Shown here in pieces: positions 17,557 through 26,178 of a stretch of DNA of 39,173 bases. Position 1 is the first letter of the stretch; every line of letters begins with the position of its first letter. A program made the translations under genes and the position numbers. The notes beneath the pieces were generated by a model. The model was not told the origin of the DNA and did no database searches. It was given only the letters and a program-made list of their open reading frames with translations. This DNA comes from Planctomycetaceae bacterium (GTDB taxonomy: Bacteria > Planctomycetota > Planctomycetia > Pirellulales > Pirellulaceae), in the NCBI GenBank assembly GCA_002717145.1, contig PBCP01000022.1, forward strand, positions 1-39,173, written 5' to 3'.

Positions 17557-17731
17557 AATAGTGCCATAAACGAGCAGTTAATTACTTCAATGAGGATCCC
17601 CTAACGATGATTTGTGGAAACTGGTACGATAAGGGAGGCCCTCGATCGGGGCGCCCACTCTAAGTCACAGAGGACCTAAGGTTGGGTGTTACGAGTATTC
17701 TAGATTAGAGCGATATTTAGTCCAACATCAG
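17557..17731. promoter_or_regulatory. Divergent intergenic region, FHA / YhcC
   Basis: 175 bp between divergent genes. It contains a GC-rich patch with a short imperfect dyad (17633-17656) that stands out from the surrounding sequence; no recognised RNA or promoter could be assigned. Confidence 0.3.
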
Positions 17732-18709
17732 ATGAGTATAAAAACTCAAAACTCACCAAATACCGCGCCGGAATATGATTGGCGACAGGCTGGTTTACGT
17801 TATTATTCGCTCGGTTTTCACCTGAAAAGCAAATTCGGTGAGCGAGTTCAAAAAGTTAGTCTGGATGCGGGATTCACATGCCCCAATGTTGATGGGACGG
17901 TTACAACAGGTGGGTGTACCTTCTGTGATAACCGGAGTTTTAGTCCTAGTCGTCGCGTACGCCGACAGGATATTGTCAATCAACTCGAGGATGGTATTTC
18001 CAGAGTCAAGGGAAGGTATGATGTTCGTAAGTTTATCGCCTATTACCAGCCGGCTACAAATACCTATGCCCCTGTGGAAAGACTGCGTCCTTTATACGAT
18101 TTGCCTTTGGCTCATCCGGATGTCGTTGGTATGGCGATCGGCACCAGACCAGACTGTGTCCCCGATGATGTTCTGGAACTGCTGGAGGAATTTGCTACCA
18201 AAACGTATTTGTCAGTCGAGTACGGCATGCAGACTATGCATGATAAATCACTGGACTGGATGAATCGAGGGCATCATCATGATGCATTTGTAGATGCGAT
18301 GCAGCGTAGTCGGGGACGCGGATTTGAAATCTGTGCGCATGTGATTCTTGGTTTGCCGGGGGAATCGCATGAAGATATGATGGCAACGGCAAGCGAGTTG
18401 GCTCGTTCCGGCGTCGATGCAGTGAAACTACATAACCTCTACGCTGTAAAACGAACCGTATTGGCTGATCAGGTCAATAGCGGTGAAGTCACATTGATCA
18501 CTCGCGAGGATTACGTCCGGGCAGTTGTTGACTTTTTGGAATTAACACCTCCTCACGTTGTTGTGGAACGAGTTAGCGGTGATGCCCCGCCTGATTACTT
18601 TGTCGCGCCTGAGTGGTGCCTCGATAAACCGGGGGTGCGGACAATGATTGATCAGGAATTCGCAAGGCGAGATAGTTATCAGGGCATTCGTGTCACTGAG
18701 GATTTTTAA
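17732..18709 (+). CDS. yhcC: TIGR01212 family radical SAM protein, YhcC type
   Basis: A 325 aa cytoplasmic radical SAM enzyme. The cluster-binding cysteines have the unusual long spacing typical of this family, C50-x11-C62-x2-C65 (FTCPNVDGTVTTGGCTFC). The family hallmarks VSLDAGFTCPN, YYQPATNTYAP (about 104-114), SVEYGMQTMHD (about 163-173) and HVILGLPGES are all visible. The biochemical role is not established. The gene is widely conserved, so its position at the head of a catabolic gene run, 28 bp before the phosphatase gene, may be incidental. No ribosome binding site is evident. Confidence 0.95.
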   Translation: MSIKTQNSPNTAPEYDWRQAGLRYYSLGFHLKSKFGERVQKVSLDAGFTCPNVDGTVTTGGCTFCDNRSFSPSRRVRRQDIVNQLEDGISRVKGRYDVRKFIAYYQPATNTYAPVERLRPLYDLPLAHPDVVGMAIGTRPDCVPDDVLELLEEFATKTYLSVEYGMQTMHDKSLDWMNRGHHHDAFVDAMQRSRGRGFEICAHVILGLPGESHEDMMATASELARSGVDAVKLHNLYAVKRTVLADQVNSGEVTLITREDYVRAVVDFLELTPPHVVVERVSGDAPPDYFVAPEWCLDKPGVRTMIDQEFARRDSYQGIRVTEDF

Positions 18710-18737
18710 TTAACCAAGTAGAAAAGTGATATTGGCA

Positions 18738-20564
18738 ATGATAAGACTAGTGCTTTTGATTCTCATGTTATCTGGCTCTGTAGCTCACGGAATAGAAACC
18801 GAGCAACATATAACGCATGGCCCTATTCTGGGACGATTGACAGATTCGAGTGTTGGAGTGTGGGCACGAACAGGGCATCCGGGCGAGTTTGCTGTCGTAT
18901 ATGGCCTTGCACCGAATGCACTTGATCAGCAAAGCAATACGGTAAATACCACGCTTGAAAGCGATTGCACTGCCTGGCTCGAAATTCGAAATCTTAAGCC
19001 AAATACAAAGTACTACTATAAATTGGTCTTGCCGGGAGTAACGGACCTGACTGCTCGCAGTGGTTCGTTTCGTACGATGCCAAACAGTAAGCATTATGTT
19101 CATAAGACCCTTAATCCCAACGGGCTCTTTAACTTTAAGTTTGAATATGCCTGTGGCAATAACCAGAATCCAGGACACAGTAATGGCCCCGCCCTGCCGG
19201 CATTCAATACGATGTTGCGGGAAATTAAAGATGACATTAATTTCGCTATTCTTAATGGAGATTGGCTGTACGAGACTCAGCGTGAATTCACGCCGGCCCA
19301 ATGGATGCAGCAGGTCGGGCAGGATTCAGGTATCGCTCCTAAACTGATTCAGGATGCCCCGGCCATTGTCGGAGTATGGCAGAATTACAAGCACTTTATG
19401 GATCGTGCTCCGGCGTTGGAGCAATGGCATAGCCAGGTGCCTTCGTTCTTTACTTATGACGATCACGAGATTCTCAATGATATCTGGGGCGCTGGGAGCC
19501 CAGGGTTGCGAGACCGGCGTGCCGTCTTCCGGGATGTCGGGGTACGTGCCTGGTATGACTATCTGGGGTGGGCAAATCCAACCTCTTTTCCACAGCGAGT
19601 TCACCTGAGTACCGGAATGGTTAAGGCAAAAGGAGATGTGGTGACTGATGCCACAGCAAATTTCAAAGCAATGGATCTTGAACAGGTGAACAATCTGCAT
19701 GTCCACTGGGGAACCAGAACCGAAGGTGTTAATGAAAATGCTTTAGATGGAGTGGGAGGCTTGAAAAATGCTGGAGTATACGAAATCGTCGAAGTGCTGG
19801 ATGAAAATCGAATCAAGGTAAGTCCTGCGTTTAAGGAAGATGGGGCAGTTCCCTACTCGATTGGTCGTCGTTCGTATTTCAAAATGACTGTGGCTAATTG
19901 CGATTTCTTTGTTTGTGATACGCGGGGGCAGCGGCAAATGCACGATCGCTCGGATCCACACAAGAAGATTTCTATGTTGGGTTTGAAGCAACGCGAATGG
20001 TTACTCGATGGAGTGAAGGAAAGTGAGGCGGACTTCATTTTTGTCGTTTCAAGTGTCAACTTTATGGTGCCTCACGTTGGTGGTGGCGTGGTAAGGGCTA
20101 ATAATAAGGATGATGCCTGGACGGTGTTTTTTCATGAGCGGGAAATGTTGATCGATGCCTGGGATGAACTCGATAAACCTGTCTTCGTGCTTACGGGCGA
20201 CCTACATAATAGTTTCGCCTGCCAAATTACAGACAACGTCTTCGAATTTGCTTCAGGCCCCCACAATTCGAATAACCACTACTACACAGATGAGGGAGAC
20301 CGTCCGGCTAACGGGCTCTTTAAATACGGCCCTCGCGAAGTGGATATTTTATGGTCCACTCGCTGGGAAAATGATGTGCCACGAGATCAGCTGCGAGGGC
20401 CCACCTATTGTGTAGTGCAGATTAATAATGTCTATAACAATCCGCTCAAAGTCGGAGACGAGCGGTGGGTGGCCTTTCCGCGACCTCAAGTTGTGTTCCA
20501 GTATTACAACGGATTGAATGGAAAACTTCGTTGGGCCCACAGTGTTCGCGCAGCAGCAAAGTAG
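18738..20564 (+). CDS. Exported PhoD-like alkaline phosphatase family protein
   Basis: The product (608 aa from ATG 18738; the frame opens at GTG 18726) has a signal peptide (about 1-18), an N-terminal PhoD beta-sandwich domain (20-113) and a metallophosphatase domain (PF09423). Metal motifs are NGDW (173-176), FTYDDHEILND (238-248) and LTGDLHNSF (484-492). Between the second and third motifs sits a roughly 80-residue extra beta-rich segment (about 296-378) before the conserved FFVCDTRGQR. It probably hydrolyses phosphate mono- or diesters in the periplasm, with Ca/Fe as in PhoD, though planctomycete homologues are untested. Confidence 0.92.
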   Translation: MIRLVLLILMLSGSVAHGIETEQHITHGPILGRLTDSSVGVWARTGHPGEFAVVYGLAPNALDQQSNTVNTTLESDCTAWLEIRNLKPNTKYYYKLVLPGVTDLTARSGSFRTMPNSKHYVHKTLNPNGLFNFKFEYACGNNQNPGHSNGPALPAFNTMLREIKDDINFAILNGDWLYETQREFTPAQWMQQVGQDSGIAPKLIQDAPAIVGVWQNYKHFMDRAPALEQWHSQVPSFFTYDDHEILNDIWGAGSPGLRDRRAVFRDVGVRAWYDYLGWANPTSFPQRVHLSTGMVKAKGDVVTDATANFKAMDLEQVNNLHVHWGTRTEGVNENALDGVGGLKNAGVYEIVEVLDENRIKVSPAFKEDGAVPYSIGRRSYFKMTVANCDFFVCDTRGQRQMHDRSDPHKKISMLGLKQREWLLDGVKESEADFIFVVSSVNFMVPHVGGGVVRANNKDDAWTVFFHEREMLIDAWDELDKPVFVLTGDLHNSFACQITDNVFEFASGPHNSNNHYYTDEGDRPANGLFKYGPREVDILWSTRWENDVPRDQLRGPTYCVVQINNVYNNPLKVGDERWVAFPRPQVVFQYYNGLNGKLRWAHSVRAAAK

Positions 20565-20583
20565 CACAAAGGAGAGGTTTAAT

Positions 20584-21339
20584 ATGCCATACGATTTTAC
20601 GAATAAAGTGGCGGTCGTAACCGGAGCATCTCGCGGCATTGGATTGGCTGTTGCCAGGCAGTTGTCGGCGTATGGGGCTAAAGTTTGTGTCAACTACAAA
20701 TCGAGTAAAGAGCGTGCTGAAGAGGCTGTCAGGGAACTCAACACAGCAGGCGGGGAAGCCATGGCGGTTCAGGCCGACGTATCAGATCAGTCGCAGGCTC
20801 AACAGTTAATACAGCAAGCCGAATCTCAACTTGGGCCAATCGATTTCCTCGTAAACAACGCGGGGATTTTTGATGTTGCTGCTCATGATGAGTTTGATGA
20901 GCAGATGTGGCATCGCACCATGAAAATAAATGTAGATGGGGTGTTCTACTGCAGTTGGGCGGTTAAGGACGCGATGGTTGCCAGAGGTTATGGCAGGATC
21001 GTGAATATTGCCTCGATAGCCGGATTGGAAGCCAAACCCTATGCAATCGCCTATGCGACCAGCAAAGCAGCTGTGGTAGGTTTTACTCGTAGTCTGGGGC
21101 AGGCATTGGCGGCCGATAACGTACGGGTTAATGCTGTCGCTCCTGGATTAATCGATACCGAAATCCTCGCTGACTGCGATCAGGCTTGGTTGGATCGGCT
21201 TATTGATATCACGCCGTCGAAACGGATCGGTCAGGCCGACGAAGTGGCAAGGATGGTGAGTTTTCTGCTTTCAGATGAATCCGATTTTACAGTAGGTCAG
21301 ACTTTAGTCCTTTCCGGTGGCCGGGTGAATCTACCGTAA
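20584..21339 (+). CDS. SDR family oxidoreductase, FabG-like
   Basis: A 251 aa classical SDR with TGASRGIG (13-20), NNAG (91-94), S144, Y157 and K161 (YATSK). A basic patch after strand two (NYKSSKER) suggests NADP(H). The frame extends upstream into the phosphatase gene, but AAAGGAGAGG directly before ATG 20584 fixes the start. Sequence resembles 3-oxoacyl-ACP reductases, but in this cluster a sugar or sugar-acid dehydrogenase role is more plausible (inference). It lies 19 bp after the PhoD-like gene. Confidence 0.94.
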   Translation: MPYDFTNKVAVVTGASRGIGLAVARQLSAYGAKVCVNYKSSKERAEEAVRELNTAGGEAMAVQADVSDQSQAQQLIQQAESQLGPIDFLVNNAGIFDVAAHDEFDEQMWHRTMKINVDGVFYCSWAVKDAMVARGYGRIVNIASIAGLEAKPYAIAYATSKAAVVGFTRSLGQALAADNVRVNAVAPGLIDTEILADCDQAWLDRLIDITPSKRIGQADEVARMVSFLLSDESDFTVGQTLVLSGGRVNLP

Positions 21340-21433
21340 GGTATTTGGGATTCGAAGGCGGACGGGTAATTCGCTAAAATAACAAGCCAGTCAATTTTTC
21401 GATAATGTAGTAGTTGTTAATTGAGAGGATCTT

Positions 21434-22732
21434 ATGAAGAGCATAACCTGGAGGTGTTTAGCCCTTTTCGCCGTTCTGGCTTTGACTTTTACGGGCGAGA
21501 AAGCTGTTGCTCAGTCTTGGGGACAGTTTCGAGGGGAATCCGGCTCTGGCATTTCGACCAGTAAAAATCTACCAACTCAATGGAGCAACGATGCTGTTGC
21601 CTGGAGTGTTGATCTGCCGGGCCAGGGGAATTCATCACCTGCCGTCAATACTGACGCACTCTATGTAACCAGCCAGACCAAAGATCTGGGCTTATATGTA
21701 CTGGCGTTTTCCAGAGCCGATGGTACAGCGTTGTGGAAAGAGAACGTTGGGTCTGGAAAACTGGCTGCGAAAGGACCGGCCAATCTATATGCACATAGGC
21801 ACAATGCCGCGACTCCCTCCCCGATTGCCAATGACAAAAATGTGTGGGCGTTTTTTGGTTCCGGTTTGTTAGTTTGTCTGGATGCAAAAACAGGTAAGCA
21901 GCGTTGGGAAGTCGATATGGTACAGCAGTATGGAGCTTACGATATCACTTTTGGAATGGGGTCGACTCCTCGCCTGGTTGGTGACAAATTGATTGTGTCT
22001 TGTATGACCAAAGGTGCGTCTTATGTAGTGGCGCTCAATGCAAATACCGGGGAGTTGGTGTGGAAACATGATCGTCGTTTCCCGGCAAAAGACGACGGGC
22101 CTGATGCATACTCAACTCCCACTTTGATCAACGTGGCAGGAAAGCAACAGTTGGTGGTAACCGGATGTGACCATATCAATGCCTACGATCCGGAATCCGG
22201 AGATCAGATCTGGTATTCCAGCGGACTTCAGATTGCGAGCCCCTATGGTCGGGTGATTGCCTCGCCGGTGGCTGATTCAGGTGTCGTAGTTGGAGTGTCG
22301 GCTAACCCGGGTGGAGGTGGGCTTGGACACGTCATGGCCTGGAAGCTGGGAGCGAAAGGAAACGTACGGGAGAATTCCGCATTGTGGATTCACAAGAAGA
22401 GTACTCCGGATTCTTCATCTCCGGTTGCAATAGGAGGCTTGCTTTTTACTCTGGCAGATAACGGAGTCGCCACTTGTTTGGATATAAAGACAGGAGAGGT
22501 GAAGTGGGTGAAACGATTGACGACTGGCACTAGTTACGCATCATTGGTGGCCGGTGGTGGAAACATTTATGCCATTGGAATTAACGGAACCGCTGTCGTG
22601 TTCAAGGCAGATGCAACTGGTACAGTCGTTGCCACCAATAAACTGGAAGGGCAATTCTATTCCACCCCGGCTTTGGTCGACGGAGCGATTTATTTAAGAG
22701 CGTATGAGCGACTGGTCGCTATTGAAAAGTAA
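21434..22732 (+). CDS. Exported PQQ-binding-like beta-propeller protein
   Basis: The 432 aa product has a signal peptide (about 1-26, ending AVAQ) and then repeated PQQ-type propeller blades such as SWGQFRGESGSGIS, VWAFFGSGLLVCLDAKTGK and NGVATCLDIKTGEVKWVKR. The opening W-x-Q-F-R-G-x-x-G-x-G pattern is typical of planctomycete PQQ-like proteins. It may bind a ligand or scaffold other exported enzymes; the catalytic Asp/Glu of true quinoprotein dehydrogenases is not evident, so enzyme activity is doubtful. GAGAGGAT precedes the ATG. Confidence 0.92.
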   Translation: MKSITWRCLALFAVLALTFTGEKAVAQSWGQFRGESGSGISTSKNLPTQWSNDAVAWSVDLPGQGNSSPAVNTDALYVTSQTKDLGLYVLAFSRADGTALWKENVGSGKLAAKGPANLYAHRHNAATPSPIANDKNVWAFFGSGLLVCLDAKTGKQRWEVDMVQQYGAYDITFGMGSTPRLVGDKLIVSCMTKGASYVVALNANTGELVWKHDRRFPAKDDGPDAYSTPTLINVAGKQQLVVTGCDHINAYDPESGDQIWYSSGLQIASPYGRVIASPVADSGVVVGVSANPGGGGLGHVMAWKLGAKGNVRENSALWIHKKSTPDSSSPVAIGGLLFTLADNGVATCLDIKTGEVKWVKRLTTGTSYASLVAGGGNIYAIGINGTAVVFKADATGTVVATNKLEGQFYSTPALVDGAIYLRAYERLVAIEK

Positions 22733-22747
22733 AGTAAGGGAATAAAT

Positions 22748-23362
22748 ATGAGTGTCGAAGTGGAATCCAACCCGCCCCAGGATCCGCAATACCGTGAGAT
22801 GGTTCAGTTTCTGACCAATTTGGGAACAGATTCGATCGGGCATTCAGGTGATAAGAAATATCTTGCTCATCTTGTTTCTGTCTTTAATGATGTTCGCAGT
22901 TGGGGCGGACCACAATATTTAGCACGCTCCGGAATGTTTCATTCCATCTATGGTACACAACTGTTCCAAGGATTTACGCTTCCAGTCGAACGCCGTGATG
23001 AGTTAAAGGCTTTGATTGGCGAAGATGCAGAGTGGATTGCTTTTTTGAACTGTTTTGTGCACCGCGAGCCATTTGATCAGGCGATTCTTGATGGCAGCAC
23101 AGATTATGTCGTTCACAATCGAGAGACAGGTGAATCTTACCAACTAACCGAACAAAACTGGAGGGATTTGATATTCCTGCATCTGTGTGACTGGTTGGAG
23201 CAGATAGAGCGATTGCACTGGTGGGATTATCGCCGAGAGGCCTGGATTGCCATGGCAGATTACTTAGGTGGAGTTGCGAAAGAAAAGTATTTGGAAGTGA
23301 TGGCCAGAGAGCCGGACCGGTCATTGGGACTGCACACTGTCGCGCCGGAATCACCTCAGTAG
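22748..23362 (+). CDS. DUF6817-like protein with HD-type histidines
   Basis: A 204 aa cytoplasmic protein that I match, from memory of the family pattern, to DUF6817. FLTNLGTDSIGHSG (21-34) and LAHLVSVFNDVRSWG (39-53) are followed by ARSGMFHSIYGT (59-70). H32, H41, H65 and a later LHLCDWLEQ helix recall an HD-type helical metal site. The function is unknown. It begins 15 bp after the PQQ-type gene and precedes the AraD1-like gene, so it is probably part of the same transcript. The name should be treated as likely, not certain. Confidence 0.75.
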   Translation: MSVEVESNPPQDPQYREMVQFLTNLGTDSIGHSGDKKYLAHLVSVFNDVRSWGGPQYLARSGMFHSIYGTQLFQGFTLPVERRDELKALIGEDAEWIAFLNCFVHREPFDQAILDGSTDYVVHNRETGESYQLTEQNWRDLIFLHLCDWLEQIERLHWWDYRREAWIAMADYLGGVAKEKYLEVMAREPDRSLGLHTVAPESPQ

Positions 23363-23432
23363 CACCTCTGGGTGATTCCTTTACCGTTAACGGCATTGCC
23401 GGAAAATTTCCTGGTTCTCGAAGGATTGTCTA

Positions 23433-24500
23433 ATGCGTATTGTTCAGTTTGTACACGACGCTAATCGTCGTGCAGTTGGAGTAGTTGATGAGGATGAAAT
23501 CATCAATCTAACGGCTTCGTTTCCGCAATTTGATATGACCCTGAAGCTGGCACATAATGCGATTGAACAACAGGTTGGACTGCAGGACCTGCTGGCGGAT
23601 TTGCTGTCGCAATGTGAAGTGAGACTTTCCTATGACCAGCTCTGGAACGGGATGCCTGGCAGTGAATCCTACTTATTGCCGCCGCTCGACCACCCTGATA
23701 CTTCACGCACATATATCACCGGAACAGGCTTAACTCATACCGGCAGTATGCAAAGCCGTGACCAGATGCATGCGGATGAAGTTGGTTCGGGACAGGGCTC
23801 GTCAGACAACGAGATTGCAAGTCAGCCTCTGACAGACTCGGCCAGGATGTTTCAGATGGGGCTCGATGGCGGTAAGCCAGAGTCCGGAAATCGCGGGATA
23901 GCCCCCGAATGGTTCTATAAAGGAAATGGCGTATGCCTCCGTGGTCATCGTGAATCGCTTGGTATTCCAAGCTTTGCGTTAGATGGAGGAGAAGAGCCGG
24001 AGTTTGTGGGGTGTTATGTAATTGGGCCGTGTGGAACTCCGTTTCGTCTGGGCTTTGCCTTAGGTAATGAGTGGTCAGATCATGCTACCGAAAAAATGAA
24101 CTATTTGTATTTGGCTCCCTCCAAATTGAGGACCTGCTCTGTTGGACCGGAGTTGGTTGTCGGTGAGCCGTTTGAGGATCGGGACGTGCGAGTGATTGTA
24201 AAGCGTGCACAGACGGTAATCTATGACAGTGGTGAATTAAAGAGTGGCCAGCAATATATGTGCCACTCACTCAGTAACTGTGAGGATCATCACTTTAAAT
24301 ATCCGCTGCATCGTCAGCCAGGTGATGTGCATTTGCATTATTTTGGAACCAGTAAACTTAGTTATGGTCAGCGAGACTGGAAGTTTATGGCAGGGGATAC
24401 CATTGAAGTAATCGCTACAGAATTTAGCCGCTCATTGATTAATTCTGTACAGCTATCCTGTCCCGAAGCCGCTCAGCCAGTGCGTGTAAAACCACTGTAG
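23433..24500 (+). CDS. AraD1/GguC family protein (FAH superfamily)
   Basis: The 355 aa product resembles AraD1 (GguC), the L-2-keto-3-deoxyarabonate dehydratase of non-phosphorylative pentose catabolism, within the fumarylacetoacetate hydrolase superfamily. The family stretch TYITGTGLTHTGSMQSRDQMH (about 92-112) is clear. PEWFYKGNG, ALDGGEEPEFVGCYVIGP and NEWSDHATE provide the expected metal-site acidic residues, and the C-terminus (HYFGTSKLSYGQRDWKF) also fits. It probably acts on a 2-keto-3-deoxy sugar acid in the cytoplasm. It sits with an SDR and a sulfatase. CGAAGGA precedes the ATG. Confidence 0.85.
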   Translation: MRIVQFVHDANRRAVGVVDEDEIINLTASFPQFDMTLKLAHNAIEQQVGLQDLLADLLSQCEVRLSYDQLWNGMPGSESYLLPPLDHPDTSRTYITGTGLTHTGSMQSRDQMHADEVGSGQGSSDNEIASQPLTDSARMFQMGLDGGKPESGNRGIAPEWFYKGNGVCLRGHRESLGIPSFALDGGEEPEFVGCYVIGPCGTPFRLGFALGNEWSDHATEKMNYLYLAPSKLRTCSVGPELVVGEPFEDRDVRVIVKRAQTVIYDSGELKSGQQYMCHSLSNCEDHHFKYPLHRQPGDVHLHYFGTSKLSYGQRDWKFMAGDTIEVIATEFSRSLINSVQLSCPEAAQPVRVKPL

Positions 24501-24537
24501 CTTTGCTGCGGTTTGAAATCTGTTAGGAGTATTAACT

Positions 24538-25818
24538 GTGATGAAGACGGTTTATCGACTTTGGGGACTATTGCTTTTCGGTTTGGGGGTGGTTGTCTCT
24601 GGAGAGGCAGTCGAACGTCCAAATATTATTGTGGTGATGGCAGATGACGTTGGCTATGACGCGGTAGGTGCATACGGTGGTGAGTCCTATCCGACGCCAC
24701 ATCTGGATGAACTTGCGAAATCAGGAATGATGGGCATGCATTGTTACAGTATGCCTGTTTGCCATCCAACACGAATCACCTTTATGACCGGACGGTATCC
24801 GACGAATGTTGGTAATCCCAAATGGGGGGCCTTTCCACGAGAACTGGAAAAGCAGACGATCGCCAGCCTGATGCAACACGCGGGCTACCGGACTGTGGTT
24901 GCTGGGAAATGGCAACTCGCATTGTTAAAAGATGATCCTCTGCAGCCTCATCGAATGGGGTTCGATGAATACTGTGTGTTTGGTTGGCACGAAGGGCCGC
25001 GGTATCACTCGCCGATGGTTTACGAAAACGGTGATGTGAATCGCAGTGCCTCTAAGCAGTTCGGTCCGGATGTTTATCGTCAGTATCTGGAGAAATTTAT
25101 ATTGGCTGACCGCGAGAAGCCATTTTTTGCCTTCTACTCCATGGCGCTTTGTCATGATGTTACCGATGACCTCTCGAAGCCCGTACCCTACTCTCCGAGT
25201 GGCGAGTATCTAACCTATCACGAAATGGCAGTCGAGATGGATCGGCAGATCGGATTGCTAGTTAAATTTCTTGACCAGCATCAATTGCGTAAAAACACAC
25301 TATTGATTTTTACGACCGACAATGGAACGGCCGCTAGAAGTTGCTCCCATTTCGAAGATGGCAAGTATGTAAAACCGCCGGTTTATTCGAGGTTTCGAGG
25401 AAAACGAATTCAGGGTGGCAAAGGGAAGCTTGACGACTCAGGAACTCGTGTACCGTTAATCATTAACTGGCCTGGTGTTGTAAAACCAGGTACTCAAAGC
25501 GATGCTTTGGTGGATATGTCGGATTTTTATGCGACATGTGCAGAATTAGCAGGGCACGAAACGCCGGGCGGATTGGATTCACACAGTTTTGTGCCGGTTT
25601 TTTATGGTCGACCTGTTAGCCGAACCTGGGCTTACGCCGAGGGGCGAGGGCAGTATTGGGTGCGCGACCAAAGATATAAGCTTTACAGCAACGGACGTTT
25701 CGTTGAAGTTGATAATGCGTTGTTGAATAAGGAAACACTTCTTAAGGAGCCCCTATCTAAACAAGCTCACCAGGCGTTTCTTAAGCTACAATCTGCACGT
25801 CCTCATCCGAACCCGTGA
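24538..25818 (+). CDS. Exported sulfatase (S1 family)
   Basis: A sulfatase of 426 aa from the GTG at 24538, or 425 aa from ATG 24541; AGGAG is better spaced for the GTG. It has a signal peptide (about 1-23), metal-binding MADDVGYDAVGAYGG and the formylglycine motif C-H-P-T-R within MPVCHPTRITFMTG (C74 from the ATG). TTDNGT and GGKGKLDDSGTRVPLI are further active-site segments. At about 425 aa it is short for S1, but all core motifs are present. As the last gene of the 17.7-25.8 kb run it may release sulfate from the sugar whose acid is processed by the SDR and AraD1-like proteins (inference). Confidence 0.94.
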   Translation: MMKTVYRLWGLLLFGLGVVVSGEAVERPNIIVVMADDVGYDAVGAYGGESYPTPHLDELAKSGMMGMHCYSMPVCHPTRITFMTGRYPTNVGNPKWGAFPRELEKQTIASLMQHAGYRTVVAGKWQLALLKDDPLQPHRMGFDEYCVFGWHEGPRYHSPMVYENGDVNRSASKQFGPDVYRQYLEKFILADREKPFFAFYSMALCHDVTDDLSKPVPYSPSGEYLTYHEMAVEMDRQIGLLVKFLDQHQLRKNTLLIFTTDNGTAARSCSHFEDGKYVKPPVYSRFRGKRIQGGKGKLDDSGTRVPLIINWPGVVKPGTQSDALVDMSDFYATCAELAGHETPGGLDSHSFVPVFYGRPVSRTWAYAEGRGQYWVRDQRYKLYSNGRFVEVDNALLNKETLLKEPLSKQAHQAFLKLQSARPHPNP

Positions 25819-26178
25819 CTGGAATTTAAACTTCCACTCTATGGAGGGGGAGCTAGTCGTGGTTCTCTTAGTTCCGATTTTCACGATTAGGAAAGCCATG
25901 ATGGATGGAGATTAATCCTGATATCCCTAAAAGTCTGCGTTTTTCGGCCGTTTTTCAATTTCTCATGGTACTTTATCAGAGTGAAGTGAGTTTACTTCCA
26001 TTTTGGTCGATAGAAATATATAAGCACATATCTATATCTAGTTATGTATAATTTGTGTCGATTTATGATAAGATGTAGGTCTTATCAGATTCTTAGTTTG
26101 TCTTTCAAGAGCTCATTTGTCAGGACGGCCTAAGAGTGTACTAGTACTTTTCTATAATTTCTTTTCGGAGTTGGCATT
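25819..26178 (+). promoter_or_regulatory. Long AT-rich leader region of the DUF1559 gene
   Basis: 360 bp without a gene. The second half is AT-rich. TATAAT at 26047-26052 is a candidate -10 element, but no good -35 is seen. An 8 bp perfect dyad with a 6 nt loop (26066-26087) lies just downstream, so a transcript from that promoter would have an approximately 120 nt leader beginning with a hairpin. CGGAG about 11 nt before the ATG is the ribosome binding site. No terminator for the sulfatase gene is obvious. Confidence 0.4.
26066..26087 (+). repeat. Perfect inverted repeat in the DUF1559 leader
   Basis: TGATAAGA (26066-26073) and TCTTATCA (26080-26087) are exact inverted copies separated by six bases. 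It could be an mRNA-stabilising hairpin or a repressor operator. Confidence 0.6.

Noticed and set aside
17557..17731. Possible structured RNA gene (tRNA, 6S or SRP-like)
   Set aside because: The GC-rich patch pairs only weakly and no conserved RNA motif or tRNA arm could be found.
21434..22732. PQQ-dependent alcohol dehydrogenase
   Set aside because: Only the propeller repeats are visible; catalytic and cofactor-binding residues and a cytochrome partner are not seen.
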